A DNA stretch of 6,674 nt from Sulfuritalea sp. GTDB taxonomy: Bacteria > Pseudomonadota > Gammaproteobacteria > Burkholderiales > Rhodocyclaceae. Within the stretch, counting starts at the first letter, position 1. Every line of letters starts with the position of its first letter. Under the pieces are notes generated by a model. That model worked only from the letters and a program-made list of their open reading frames with translations. It did no database searches and had not been told where the DNA came from. The translations under genes were made by a program, and so were the position numbers. The DNA lies in the NCBI GenBank assembly GCA_026399445.1, contig JAPLRA010000493.1, positions 1 to 6,674 on the forward strand, read 5' to 3'. This document shows, piece after piece, positions 1 through 6,673 of the stretch.

Positions 1-1555
1 AATGCGGATAGTCGGCGCTGGTGATACGGTGATTGGCGGTGGCAATCCAGCCGCGCGGCGGATTGATCTCGCGCGGCGTCTTGCCCGGATCGAGGAAGCC
101 GGCCCAGTCGTAGCGTGCCTCCCAGCCGGGCGCGGGGGCGAGGCCGCGCAAGTCGTTGTCCTTACGCCGCAACGGTACACGGCCGGCGGCGATGAAGCCG
201 ATGTTGCCGTCGACATCGGCCACCACCATGTTCTGCATCGGCGCCTTGTACTTTTCGGCGCCGCGAATGAATTCGGCCACCGATGCTGCGCCGCTGAGTG
301 CCAGCCCTGCATCGATACTGCCGGCATCGGCGTCGAGCGCGGTCCAGCGCAGCGCCAGCGCGTAGGCCGCTGCGGCGGCATTTCCTGTCAGGCCGGCAAC
401 GACGGCCGCGCCGGAATCCGAAATCACCGGGCCGTGGCGTGTGGCGCGCACCGTCAGCTTGACGTCTCCCTGCCCCTTGACGCGTATGGTTTCATCGAAG
501 GACTGGAACGCCGCCCAGCCGTCCGGCGTGCGATAAAGCGACGCGTCGTCCGCCTTGATCTGTTCCAGATAGACATCCTGCACATCGGGGTTGGTGTTGG
601 TGAAGCCCCAGGCGATGCGCTCGTTCTGCCCCAGCACCACCATCGGCAAACCCGGCATGGTGGCGCCGGCCACCTTGAGGCCCGGTGCTTCAAGACGGGC
701 GAAATACCATAGCGCGGGCGCCGTCAGCTTGAGGTGCGGATCATTGGCCAGCAAGGGCTTGCCCGACACCGTATGGGTACCGGCGACCACCCAGTTGTTG
801 GAACCGACGCCTTCGACGCCGGACTCGGGCGCGTCGAGCAAGGCCTGCTTGCCGAGTTCGCCGCTGACTTTGAGTTGCCTATACAGCGCGGCATAGTCAC
901 GTGTGACCAGCGGCTTCTCGCCCGGATAAGGTGGCATCAATTCGTTGATGCGTGCCACCGGCATAGTCAGCGCGAGACGCATGCGCAACAGCTCGTTGGT
1001 CCAGTTGCCGCCCAGGTCCCAGGCCATCATGATGCCCCAGGCCAGCGTGTCTTCGGGCGTCCAGGGTTCGGGATGGATGCCGAGGATGAGGAATTCGGGA
1101 GGCCGCGCCCGCATGTGGCCGGCAACGAAGGCATTGATGCCGGCGGTGTAGGCCAGTACGGCGGCGCGGGCGTCACCGCCGAGTTGCTCCCATTGCGCAG
1201 CGGCCGCGCGGCGCACGCCGAGCGCGCGCAGGAACTTGTCGTTGTCCAGCGCACCCGGACCGAAGGCCTCGGCCAGTCGCCCCGAGCCGATGCGGCGATG
1301 CGTTTCGAGCTGCCACAGCCGATCCTGCGCATGGACGAAGCCCAGCCCGAACAGCACGGCATCACGGTTCGCACCCCGCACGGTCGGAATGCCGGCTTCG
1401 TCGCGTTCGATGCTAACTTCTCCCGCAAGACCCGCAACCGCAATCCCGCCTTCGGTCACTGGCGCGACGACCCGCCACCAGATCACGGCAACGATCACCA
1501 CCAGGCCCAGCATGGCCAGCAATACCCCGGCAATCCGCGGCAGCCAGGTTCTCAT
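1..1555 (-). CDS. Penicillin acylase family protein (Ntn hydrolase), N-terminal ~518 residues, truncated by the window
   Basis: I translated this frame by hand: it is open without a stop from ATG 1553-1555 to the left edge. Family members hydrolyse amide bonds of N-acylated compounds (penicillins, acyl-homoserine lactones, lipopeptides) after autocatalytic cleavage into alpha and beta chains. Residues about 8-29 are a hydrophobic anchor or signal segment with no obvious cleavage site. The alpha-chain signature follows: RDEAGIPTVRG (51-61), GFVHAQDRLWQLE (72-84), RRIGSGRLAE (87-96). GVGSNNWVVAG (249-259) marks the cleavage site, with Ser252 as the N-terminal nucleophile of the beta chain. ANDPH ends at His274, which is beta-23. 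ATANH (505-509) supplies the probable oxyanion Asn508. The family is usually about 750-850 residues, so roughly a third is missing. GTG 1556-1558 directly upstream is an alternative start. The gap to the ligase stop is 10 bp, with only a weak ribosome site. Substrate cannot be assigned. Confidence 0.93.
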   Translation of the reverse strand, partial: MRTWLPRIAGVLLAMLGLVVIVAVIWWRVVAPVTEGGIAVAGLAGEVSIERDEAGIPTVRGANRDAVLFGLGFVHAQDRLWQLETHRRIGSGRLAEAFGPGALDNDKFLRALGVRRAAAAQWEQLGGDARAAVLAYTAGINAFVAGHMRARPPEFLILGIHPEPWTPEDTLAWGIMMAWDLGGNWTNELLRMRLALTMPVARINELMPPYPGEKPLVTRDYAALYRQLKVSGELGKQALLDAPESGVEGVGSNNWVVAGTHTVSGKPLLANDPHLKLTAPALWYFARLEAPGLKVAGATMPGLPMVVLGQNERIAWGFTNTNPDVQDVYLEQIKADDASLYRTPDGWAAFQSFDETIRVKGQGDVKLTVRATRHGPVISDSGAAVVAGLTGNAAAAAYALALRWTALDADAGSIDAGLALSGAASVAEFIRGAEKYKAPMQNMVVADVDGNIGFIAAGRVPLRRKDNDLRGLAPAPGWEARYDWAGFLDPGKTPREINPPRGWIATANHRITSADYPH

Positions 1556-1565
1556 CACCAGCCGA

Positions 1566-3203
1566 CTATTCAAATGACGTGGCCGACTTGGCCTTTTCAC
1601 GCAGCACGAATTTCTGGATCTTGCCGGTGGACGTCTTGGGCAGGGTCTCGAAAATGAAATGCTTGGGCACCTTGAAGCGTGCCATGCGTTCACGACAGAA
1701 CTCGGTCAGTTCCTCCGCCGTGACGCTGACGCCTTCGCGCAGTTCGATGAAGGCGCAGGGCACTTCGCCCCATTTCGCGTCGGGCGTGGCAACGACTGCA
1801 GCACCCATCACCGCCGGGTGGCGGTACAGCGTGTCCTCCACCTCGATCGAGGAGATGTTCTCGCCGCCGGAAATAATCACGTCCTTGCTGCGATCCTTGA
1901 TCTTGATATAGCCGTCGGGCTGCATCACGGCCAGGTCGCCGGTGTGGTACCAGCCGCCGTGGAAGGCCTCTTCCGTCGCCTTCGGGTTCTTCAGGTAGCC
2001 CTTCATGACAATGTTGCCGCGGAACATGATCTCGCCCATAGTCTGGTCGTCCCAGGGTACCGGCAGCATGGTTTGCGGGTCCATCACCGTAACGCCTTCC
2101 TGGCAGTGATAGCGCACGCCCTGACGACCGTTGAGCCGCACCTGCTCGTCCAGCGGCAGATCCAGCCATTCATCGTGCTTGGCGCAGACGGCTGCCGGGC
2201 CGTAGGTTTCGGTCAGACCGTAAACGTGCGTGATGTTGAAGCCGATCTTGCCCATGCCCTCGATCACCGCGGCCGGCGGCGGCGCCGCGGCGACCAGCGC
2301 CGAGACTTTGTGGTCGATGCCGGCGCGCCACTCGGCCGGGGCGCTGATCAGCATCGAATGCACGATGGGTGCGCCGCAATAATGACTGACCTTGTGTTCG
2401 CGGATCGCGTCGAGAATCAGTTTCGGATCGACGCGGCGCAGGCAGACATTGGTGCCGGAATTGGCCGCCACGGTCCACGGAAAACACCAGCCGTTGCAAT
2501 GGAACATCGGCAGCGTCCAAAGGTAAATCGACTGCGGCGGCATGCCCCACGAGACAATGTTGGACAGCGCATTGAGATAGGCGCCGCGATGGTGATAGAC
2601 CACGCCCTTGGGATTGCCCGTGGTGCCGGAGGTGTAGTTGAGCGAGATTGCATCCCATTCGTCGGCCGGCGTCTTCCAGGCGTAGTCCGGATGACCGCCC
2701 GCCAGGAACGACTCATAGTCAACGCTGCCGACACGCTCACCCGGGCCGATGTATTCGGGGTCATCAACATCGATGACGAGAATCTCGCGCCCCAGATCCG
2801 CCAGGGCTTTCTTCACCATCCCCGAATACTCGCGATCGGTGATCAACACCTTCGCCTCGCCATGATTGACCATGAAGGCAATGGTTTCGGCATCGAGGCG
2901 TGTGTTCATGGTGTTGAGCACGGCGCCGCACATCGGCACGCCGAAATGGCACTCGAACATTTCCGGCGTGTTGTTGAGCATCACAGCCACCGTATCGCCA
3001 GCGCCGACTCCTCGCATGGCCAGCGCCGAAGCCAGTCGGCGGCTGCGTTCATAGGCCTCGCGCCAGGTGTAACGGCGACTGCCGTGTATCGAGGCCACGC
3101 GCTCGGGATAGATAGAGGCCGAGCGCTCGATGAAGGTCAGCGGCGTCAGCGGAACATAGTTGGCCGGATTCTTGTCCAGTCCGGTGGCGTAGGGATTGCT
3201 CAT
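1566..3203 (-). CDS. AMP-forming acyl-CoA ligase (acyl-CoA synthetase, DmdB/AlkK-like branch)
   Basis: This cytosolic enzyme of the ANL superfamily activates a carboxylic acid with ATP to an acyl-adenylate and then to acyl-CoA. The 545-residue protein is full length. It has the P-loop YTSGTTGNPKG (190-200), the A5 motif YGLTETYG (328-335), Asp423 in YHTGDLA, the hinge DRSKD (437-441), ISGGENISSIEVE (444-456), and the thioesterification-loop Lys528 in TSTGKIQK. The stretch YHHRGAYLNALSN followed by LWTLPMFHCNGWCFPW is typical of the branch holding DmdB-like and medium/long-chain acyl-CoA ligases; substrate chain length cannot be read from this. The ATG at 3203 is chosen over an upstream in-frame ATG at 3293 because an AGAGGG ribosome site lies 7 bases before it and the preceding 30 residues would sit inside the lipoprotein gene. 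It begins 13 bp after the lipoprotein stop. All catalytic residues are present. Confidence 0.95.
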   Translation of the reverse strand: MSNPYATGLDKNPANYVPLTPLTFIERSASIYPERVASIHGSRRYTWREAYERSRRLASALAMRGVGAGDTVAVMLNNTPEMFECHFGVPMCGAVLNTMNTRLDAETIAFMVNHGEAKVLITDREYSGMVKKALADLGREILVIDVDDPEYIGPGERVGSVDYESFLAGGHPDYAWKTPADEWDAISLNYTSGTTGNPKGVVYHHRGAYLNALSNIVSWGMPPQSIYLWTLPMFHCNGWCFPWTVAANSGTNVCLRRVDPKLILDAIREHKVSHYCGAPIVHSMLISAPAEWRAGIDHKVSALVAAAPPPAAVIEGMGKIGFNITHVYGLTETYGPAAVCAKHDEWLDLPLDEQVRLNGRQGVRYHCQEGVTVMDPQTMLPVPWDDQTMGEIMFRGNIVMKGYLKNPKATEEAFHGGWYHTGDLAVMQPDGYIKIKDRSKDVIISGGENISSIEVEDTLYRHPAVMGAAVVATPDAKWGEVPCAFIELREGVSVTAEELTEFCRERMARFKVPKHFIFETLPKTSTGKIQKFVLREKAKSATSFE

Positions 3204-3208
3204 GGGGG

Positions 3209-3216
3209 TTCCCTCT
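3209..3216 (-). promoter_or_regulatory. Ribosome binding site of the acyl-CoA ligase gene
   Basis: On the minus strand AGAGGGAA runs from 3216 to 3209, immediately after the TGA stop of the lipoprotein gene (3219-3217). The AGAGGG core ends 7 bases before the ATG at 3203. It is the clearest evidence for starting the ligase at 3203 rather than at the in-frame ATG at 3293. Confidence 0.75.
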
Positions 3217-3822
3217 TCAGATACGGCAACGTTCGACAATAGCAGGCTTCTCGCGGCCTGCCTCATCCAGCCAGGCCCCGAGATCGTCGGCAAGGGCCTG
3301 CACGGCGTCGCGAGTTGCGGCCACGCCCCCGCCGGCAGTGGCTGTCAGCGTCGGTTTCTGGATCAGGAATGCTCGCCTCGACACGGTCTCGCCGCCCCGA
3401 GAGCCTGTCAGCAGCGCGCGAACTTCGAGCACCTGCTGGCTGCTTTGGGGGCCATCGAAGCGTTGCTCAAGCTCGTCCAGAACCAGTTGCAGACGGCAGC
3501 CCGTCCCGCTGAAATCGGGCTGACCGAAGACAATCCTGCGTTTCAGGAAGCGCTCGAGCAGTTCGGCGGGAGGCGCAGCCCAGCGACTTTCCGCATAGCT
3601 TTGGCGCCGCAAGGGTTCGGCATAGGCCAGACGAAAATGCATTGCCGGCCCTGAAAGCCACGACGATGCCTGCACTTCGACGGCCGCAATCGGAATGCGT
3701 GATCCCGCCCAGTGGCCGCCCAGACTTCCCAGATCGTACTGAACGGCTTCGACAGTCCGCACATTGCCTCCGCATGCAGCCAGCAGCAATCCGGCCAGAA
3801 CCATTGCTCCGCGCTTCATCAT
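3217..3822 (-). CDS. ABC-type transport auxiliary lipoprotein (PqiC-like, PF03886-type)
   Basis: This 201-residue protein looks like the lipoprotein partner of the MCE transporter. Residues 1-16 form a lipoprotein signal peptide (basic MKR, hydrophobic core) ending in the lipobox LLAAC, with Cys17 as the lipidated residue. The +2 residue is Gly rather than Asp, so Lol sorting to the outer membrane is expected. The mature part fits the auxiliary-component family: YDLG near the start, IPIAAVEVQASSWLSGPAMHFRLAY (43-67, family core), then the Y.ESRWAAPPAELLE.RF segment (76-92). Family members such as PqiC bind MCE proteins and are thought to link them to the outer membrane. Two further cysteines, Cys109 and Cys199, could form a disulphide. 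Tandem ATG codons at 3822 and 3819 both fit the purine-rich ribosome site. It stands where mlaC would be in the classical operon, but nothing in it resembles the soluble MlaC shuttle. Confidence 0.9.
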   Translation of the reverse strand: MMKRGAMVLAGLLLAACGGNVRTVEAVQYDLGSLGGHWAGSRIPIAAVEVQASSWLSGPAMHFRLAYAEPLRRQSYAESRWAAPPAELLERFLKRRIVFGQPDFSGTGCRLQLVLDELEQRFDGPQSSQQVLEVRALLTGSRGGETVSRRAFLIQKPTLTATAGGGVAATRDAVQALADDLGAWLDEAGREKPAIVERCRI

Positions 3823-4766
3823 CGTCCTTCTCCCTGTTTGGCCGGCGCCGAAAAACCAGCCTCGCCGGGACCGGGCGCCGCCGCGCCACGACCAAAAATC
3901 AACATCTGCGGATTGCTTTCAAGGCCCTCCAGAACACGCGACAACTGGCGCGAATTGGTCGCCAGTTCGCGCATCAGTGCATTGGCCCGGGGCAAGGTGC
4001 CACTGGTCAACTCATCGCCGGCGCTACCCGTAAGATGATCGAAACGACGCGAGAGAACGCTCATCGATTTCACCAGTTCCCGGATTTCCGCGGTCAGCGG
4101 CGCGCTCTCTCCGGCGGTCTTTTCGACGTGCGTCAGGATCTGCCGCAGGCTGCGCATGTTGCTTTCCGACAAGGCTTCGCGCATCGAGGCGAGTATCGCC
4201 GGCATCTCGCGCAAGCCGTCCGATGCCGCCGCAACGTTCTCCAGGGCACGCGTTAGATTCTGCACATTCTTCTCGTCCAGCAGCTTGCCCAGGCGCACGG
4301 AGGATGTGCTGATCTGGTCGACCATCTCGCCCGCCCGCTCACCCAGCGTGTCGAACACCGTGGCCCGAATCGCAATGCGCGGCGCTTCCCCGTCTTTCCC
4401 CTTCAACGGTTCGATTGACGAGCCGTCGTCCTCGATCTGCACATAGGCCAGACCGGTGACCCCCTGATATCCCAGTTCGGCGGTGCTTCCCTTTGTCAGC
4501 ATGAAGCGCTTGTCGATGTTGATGCGCACCTGGATCACGCGCGGGTCGGCTTCATCCTGTTCGATGGACTCCACCTTGCCGGCGCGAATCCCCCGATAGC
4601 GGACTTGGGCCTGGACGTTGAGCCCGGTCACGTTGCCTCGGGTTTCCAGAATGTAGGTTGCCGAAGTATCGCGGGTCTGCCCCAGCCACCAGAGCGCGAC
4701 AGCGGCGGCAATGCCGAGCAGGATGGTGAAGATGCCGGCGGCCAGTGCGTGAGATCGGTTTTCCAT
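3819..4766 (-). CDS. MCE-domain (MlaD-like) membrane-anchored lipid transport protein
   Basis: This is the periplasmic substrate-binding or channel-forming subunit of the transporter. The 315-residue protein begins with a short basic cytoplasmic tip and one transmembrane anchor (about 9-29). A single MCE domain follows at about 37-115, including GNVTGLNVQAQVRYRGIRAGKV and a YQGVTGLAYVQIED strand pair. About 170 mostly helical, charged residues come next (about 133-285). The tail contains SNPQMLIFGRG and PGPGEAGF, an ending I associate with betaproteobacterial homologues. Family members assemble as hexameric rings bound to the MlaE-type permease, and the helical region could extend the ring into a tube. 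It is much longer than E. coli MlaD (about 183 residues) and has one MCE domain, unlike PqiB or LetB. The start at 4766 lies 12 bp after the ATPase stop, with only a weak GAAAG-type ribosome site; its stop overlaps the lipoprotein start. Confidence 0.94.
   Translation of the reverse strand: MENRSHALAAGIFTILLGIAAAVALWWLGQTRDTSATYILETRGNVTGLNVQAQVRYRGIRAGKVESIEQDEADPRVIQVRINIDKRFMLTKGSTAELGYQGVTGLAYVQIEDDGSSIEPLKGKDGEAPRIAIRATVFDTLGERAGEMVDQISTSSVRLGKLLDEKNVQNLTRALENVAAASDGLREMPAILASMREALSESNMRSLRQILTHVEKTAGESAPLTAEIRELVKSMSVLSRRFDHLTGSAGDELTSGTLPRANALMRELATNSRQLSRVLEGLESNPQMLIFGRGAAAPGPGEAGFSAPAKQGEGR
3825..3835 (-). promoter_or_regulatory. Ribosome binding site of the auxiliary lipoprotein gene
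   Basis: The minus strand reads AGGGAGAAGGA from 3835 to 3825, inside the last codons of the MCE gene. AGGGAG sits 7 bases before the ATG at 3822. AAGGA sits 5 bases before the second ATG at 3819. Either of the tandem start codons is therefore plausible, and both give a usable lipoprotein signal peptide. This is the strongest ribosome site in the window, despite the 4-bp overlap with the MCE stop. Confidence 0.7.
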
Positions 4767-4778
4767 GGTTCGGCGCTT

Positions 4779-5579
4779 TCAATACGGCACGGCAACGTGC
4801 CCTGAATTCTGCAGGGCACGCACGCTGCGCTCGGAAAGGAAAAAATTGCGGATGAAGGGATGATCGGTATGCATGATTTCTTCGGTCGTACCATAAGCGA
4901 GAATCCGCTGTTCGGCCAACACCGCGACGCGTGTCGAGAGCGCCCCCAGCGTATCGAGGTCGTGCGTGACCAGCATCACGGTAAGCCCGAGTTCTTCACC
5001 CAGCATGCGGATCAGGCGTACAAAGCTGTCGGAACGATCCGGATCCAGTCCGGCAGTGGGCTCGTCGAGCAACAGCAGTTCGGGCTCCAGCGCCAGCGCG
5101 CGGGCCAGTGCGACGCGCTTGACCATGCCGCCGGAAAGCTCCGCCGGCATCAACTTGCCATGGCGTGGCAGCAGTTCCACCATCGACAGCTTGAGCATCA
5201 CCAAATCGTGAATGGCGCCCTCGTCGTAGCGCTTCAACTCGCGCAAGGGAAAGGCGATATTGTCATAGACGTTGAAGGCTGAAAACAGCGCACCATGCTG
5301 AAAGAGCACGCCGAAGCGTTGGCGCAGGGAGCGCTCGCGCGCCACGCCGCCGCCAAACAACGGCTCGCCGAAAACCTCGATGCTGCCGCTGGTCGGCAGC
5401 AGCAAACCCACCACCATGCGCAACAGCGTGGTCTTGCCGCTGCCGGAACCGCCCACCAGCGAAACCAGTTCGCCGCGCTGGATGTCGAGGTCGAGCCCTT
5501 TGTGAATCCAAACGTCGCCGAAACGCGTTGAAAGATCACGAACACGGATGACGGGGACTGTCACGTCGGCAGAACTCAT
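4779..5579 (-). CDS. MlaF-type ABC transporter ATP-binding protein
   Basis: This is the cytoplasmic ATPase that powers the permease encoded just upstream. The 266-residue protein has all nucleotide-binding motifs in order: Walker A GGSGSGKT (43-50), Q-loop with Gln94 in LFQHGALF, signature LSGGM (148-152), Walker B LLLLDEP (168-174) followed by the D-loop AGLDPD, and switch His206 in VTHD. The FQxGALF...NIAFPL stretch after the Q-loop is typical of the MlaF/MCE-associated branch rather than amino-acid or drug transporters. The ATG at 5577-5579 gives the normal family length and forms an ATGA overlap with the permease stop, which points to translational coupling; no strong Shine-Dalgarno is visible ahead of it. 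The frame stays open upstream to 5888, but that extension lies wholly inside the permease gene and matches no ABC domain. The C-terminal tail after about residue 240 (HPFIRNFFLSE) is the usual short MlaF-like ending. No active-site residue is missing. Confidence 0.96.
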   Translation of the reverse strand: MSSADVTVPVIRVRDLSTRFGDVWIHKGLDLDIQRGELVSLVGGSGSGKTTLLRMVVGLLLPTSGSIEVFGEPLFGGGVARERSLRQRFGVLFQHGALFSAFNVYDNIAFPLRELKRYDEGAIHDLVMLKLSMVELLPRHGKLMPAELSGGMVKRVALARALALEPELLLLDEPTAGLDPDRSDSFVRLIRMLGEELGLTVMLVTHDLDTLGALSTRVAVLAEQRILAYGTTEEIMHTDHPFIRNFFLSERSVRALQNSGHVAVPY

Positions 5580-6673
5580 AATGGCAGGCCGATGCCGCGC
5601 GTGGCGATGGCAAACACGGCATCGATGATGATGACTATCGTGATCGCCGAAACCACGGAGGCCGTCGTATTGCTCGACAGGCTTTCCGTGTTGGGCCGCA
5701 CCCGCAGTCCGAAATGACAGGCCACCAGAGCGACGAACATGCCGAATACTGCGCCCTTGGCCAGACCAATCCAGAGGTTGGCCGCCGGCACCACGCGCGG
5801 CAAAGTCTGGAAGAAGAATCCATACGAAATATCGAGCTGCAACTGGGCCGAGACCATGCCGCCGATCAGCGCGATCGCCGTACTCCACAGCACGAGCAGG
5901 GGCATGACGATGGTCAGGGCCACCACTTTGGGAAATACCAGCCGCAGGCCCCGCGGTACACCCATCGTCGCCAGCGCGTCGATTTCCTCCGTAACACGCA
6001 TCACGCCCAGTTGCGCCGTCATCGCGGAACCGGATCGCCCGGCAACCAGAATGGCCACCAGCACAGGACCCAGCTCACGCACCAGGCCAAGGCCGATGAT
6101 ATTGACGATGAATATATCCGCCCCGAACTGCTTGAGCTGCAGCGCCGAGAGATAGGACAGCACGACGCCGATCAGAAAGCCTACCAGTGCGGTGACCGGC
6201 ATCGCGCGAACTCCGCTCTTGTAAAGATTGGCGGAAATCTCGCGGCGCGGCAGATCGACGGGATAGCGCAGAACGTGCGACAGATTCAATCCGAACTGAC
6301 CTACCAGGGCGACGAAATCGACCAGATGGCGACCGATGCCGATCACCGCCTCGCCAATCACCATCGCACCATGCAGCGGCGAAATCGGCACCACCGCCGC
6401 ACGCGGCTCGTTATCGGCAGTGTCAATGCGCTCGAAGACCCGCCGATGCTCCGGTTTGATCGACAATTGGCCGGGCAAGGCCCGGTTCCATGCGCGCCAA
6501 AGCAGTATTGCGCCGGCACTGTCAATCGCCTCAACGTCCAGGCAATCCCACGTACTGGCCGGATCCACCGCGCGATTCAGTTCTTCGGACAGTCCCGCTG
6601 CACGCTGCGAAGTGGTCGCCAGCGTCCAGCGCCCGGAAAGCCTGACGAGGCGTCCGCCTTCGCGAACGACCAC
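5576..6673 (-). CDS. MlaE-type ABC lipid transporter permease with N-terminal STAS-like domain (5' end at window edge)
   Basis: This is the inner-membrane permease of an MCE-associated ABC transporter, the family that moves phospholipids or other lipids between the inner and outer membranes. Residues are numbered from the GTG at 6671-6673. Residues about 5-90 resemble a STAS domain and contain an IDSAGA motif (50-55), where STAS proteins carry a conserved Asp-Ser. Residues about 105-365 are the MlaE domain: an amphipathic N-terminal helix, several hydrophobic segments (about 157-178, 186-212, 246-275, 303-322, 338-357), and the diagnostic loop RELGPVLVAILVAGRSGSA followed by RVTEEIDAL (199-233). 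The C-terminal part has the usual FGLR...T.ASVVSAI...D pattern (321-351). The GTG is a possible start, but it lies one base from the window end, so a few more N-terminal residues are likely. The stop overlaps the next gene's start by 4 bp. The family assignment is strong; the substrate is unknown. Confidence 0.93.
   Translation of the reverse strand: MVVREGGRLVRLSGRWTLATTSQRAAGLSEELNRAVDPASTWDCLDVEAIDSAGAILLWRAWNRALPGQLSIKPEHRRVFERIDTADNEPRAAVVPISPLHGAMVIGEAVIGIGRHLVDFVALVGQFGLNLSHVLRYPVDLPRREISANLYKSGVRAMPVTALVGFLIGVVLSYLSALQLKQFGADIFIVNIIGLGLVRELGPVLVAILVAGRSGSAMTAQLGVMRVTEEIDALATMGVPRGLRLVFPKVVALTIVMPLLVLWSTAIALIGGMVSAQLQLDISYGFFFQTLPRVVPAANLWIGLAKGAVFGMFVALVACHFGLRVRPNTESLSSNTTASVVSAITIVIIIDAVFAIATRGIGLPL

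Noticed and set aside
1556..1565. A transcription terminator or promoter between the ligase and the acylase.
   Set aside because: The gap is only 10 bp, with no room for a hairpin and T-run, and no promoter-like boxes were recognised.
2..1657. Plus-strand open frames (2-712 and 734-1657) covering the left part of the window.
   Set aside because: The minus strand here encodes an uninterrupted penicillin acylase family protein with recognisable catalytic residues; the plus frames show low-complexity shadow composition.
1659..3242. A 527-codon open frame on the plus strand opposite the acyl-CoA ligase.
   Set aside because: Its translation is rich in His, Arg, Gly and Ala with no domain pattern, and it lies wholly antisense to a ligase with every catalytic motif intact. 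High GC and codon bias keep such shadow frames open.
3204..3293. Longer ligase with 30 extra N-terminal residues from the ATG at 3293.
   Set aside because: The extension overlaps the lipoprotein coding sequence, resembles nothing in the family, and bypasses the good ribosome site next to the ATG at 3203.
4860..5282. Plus-strand open frame opposite the ATPase gene (140 codons).
   Set aside because: It is antisense to the conserved Walker/signature region and shows no protein-family features of its own.
5580..5888. N-terminal extension of the ATPase frame up to 5888.
   Set aside because: It is entirely antiphase to the conserved C-terminal half of the permease and adds no ABC-domain sequence; the ATGA overlap start gives the normal length.
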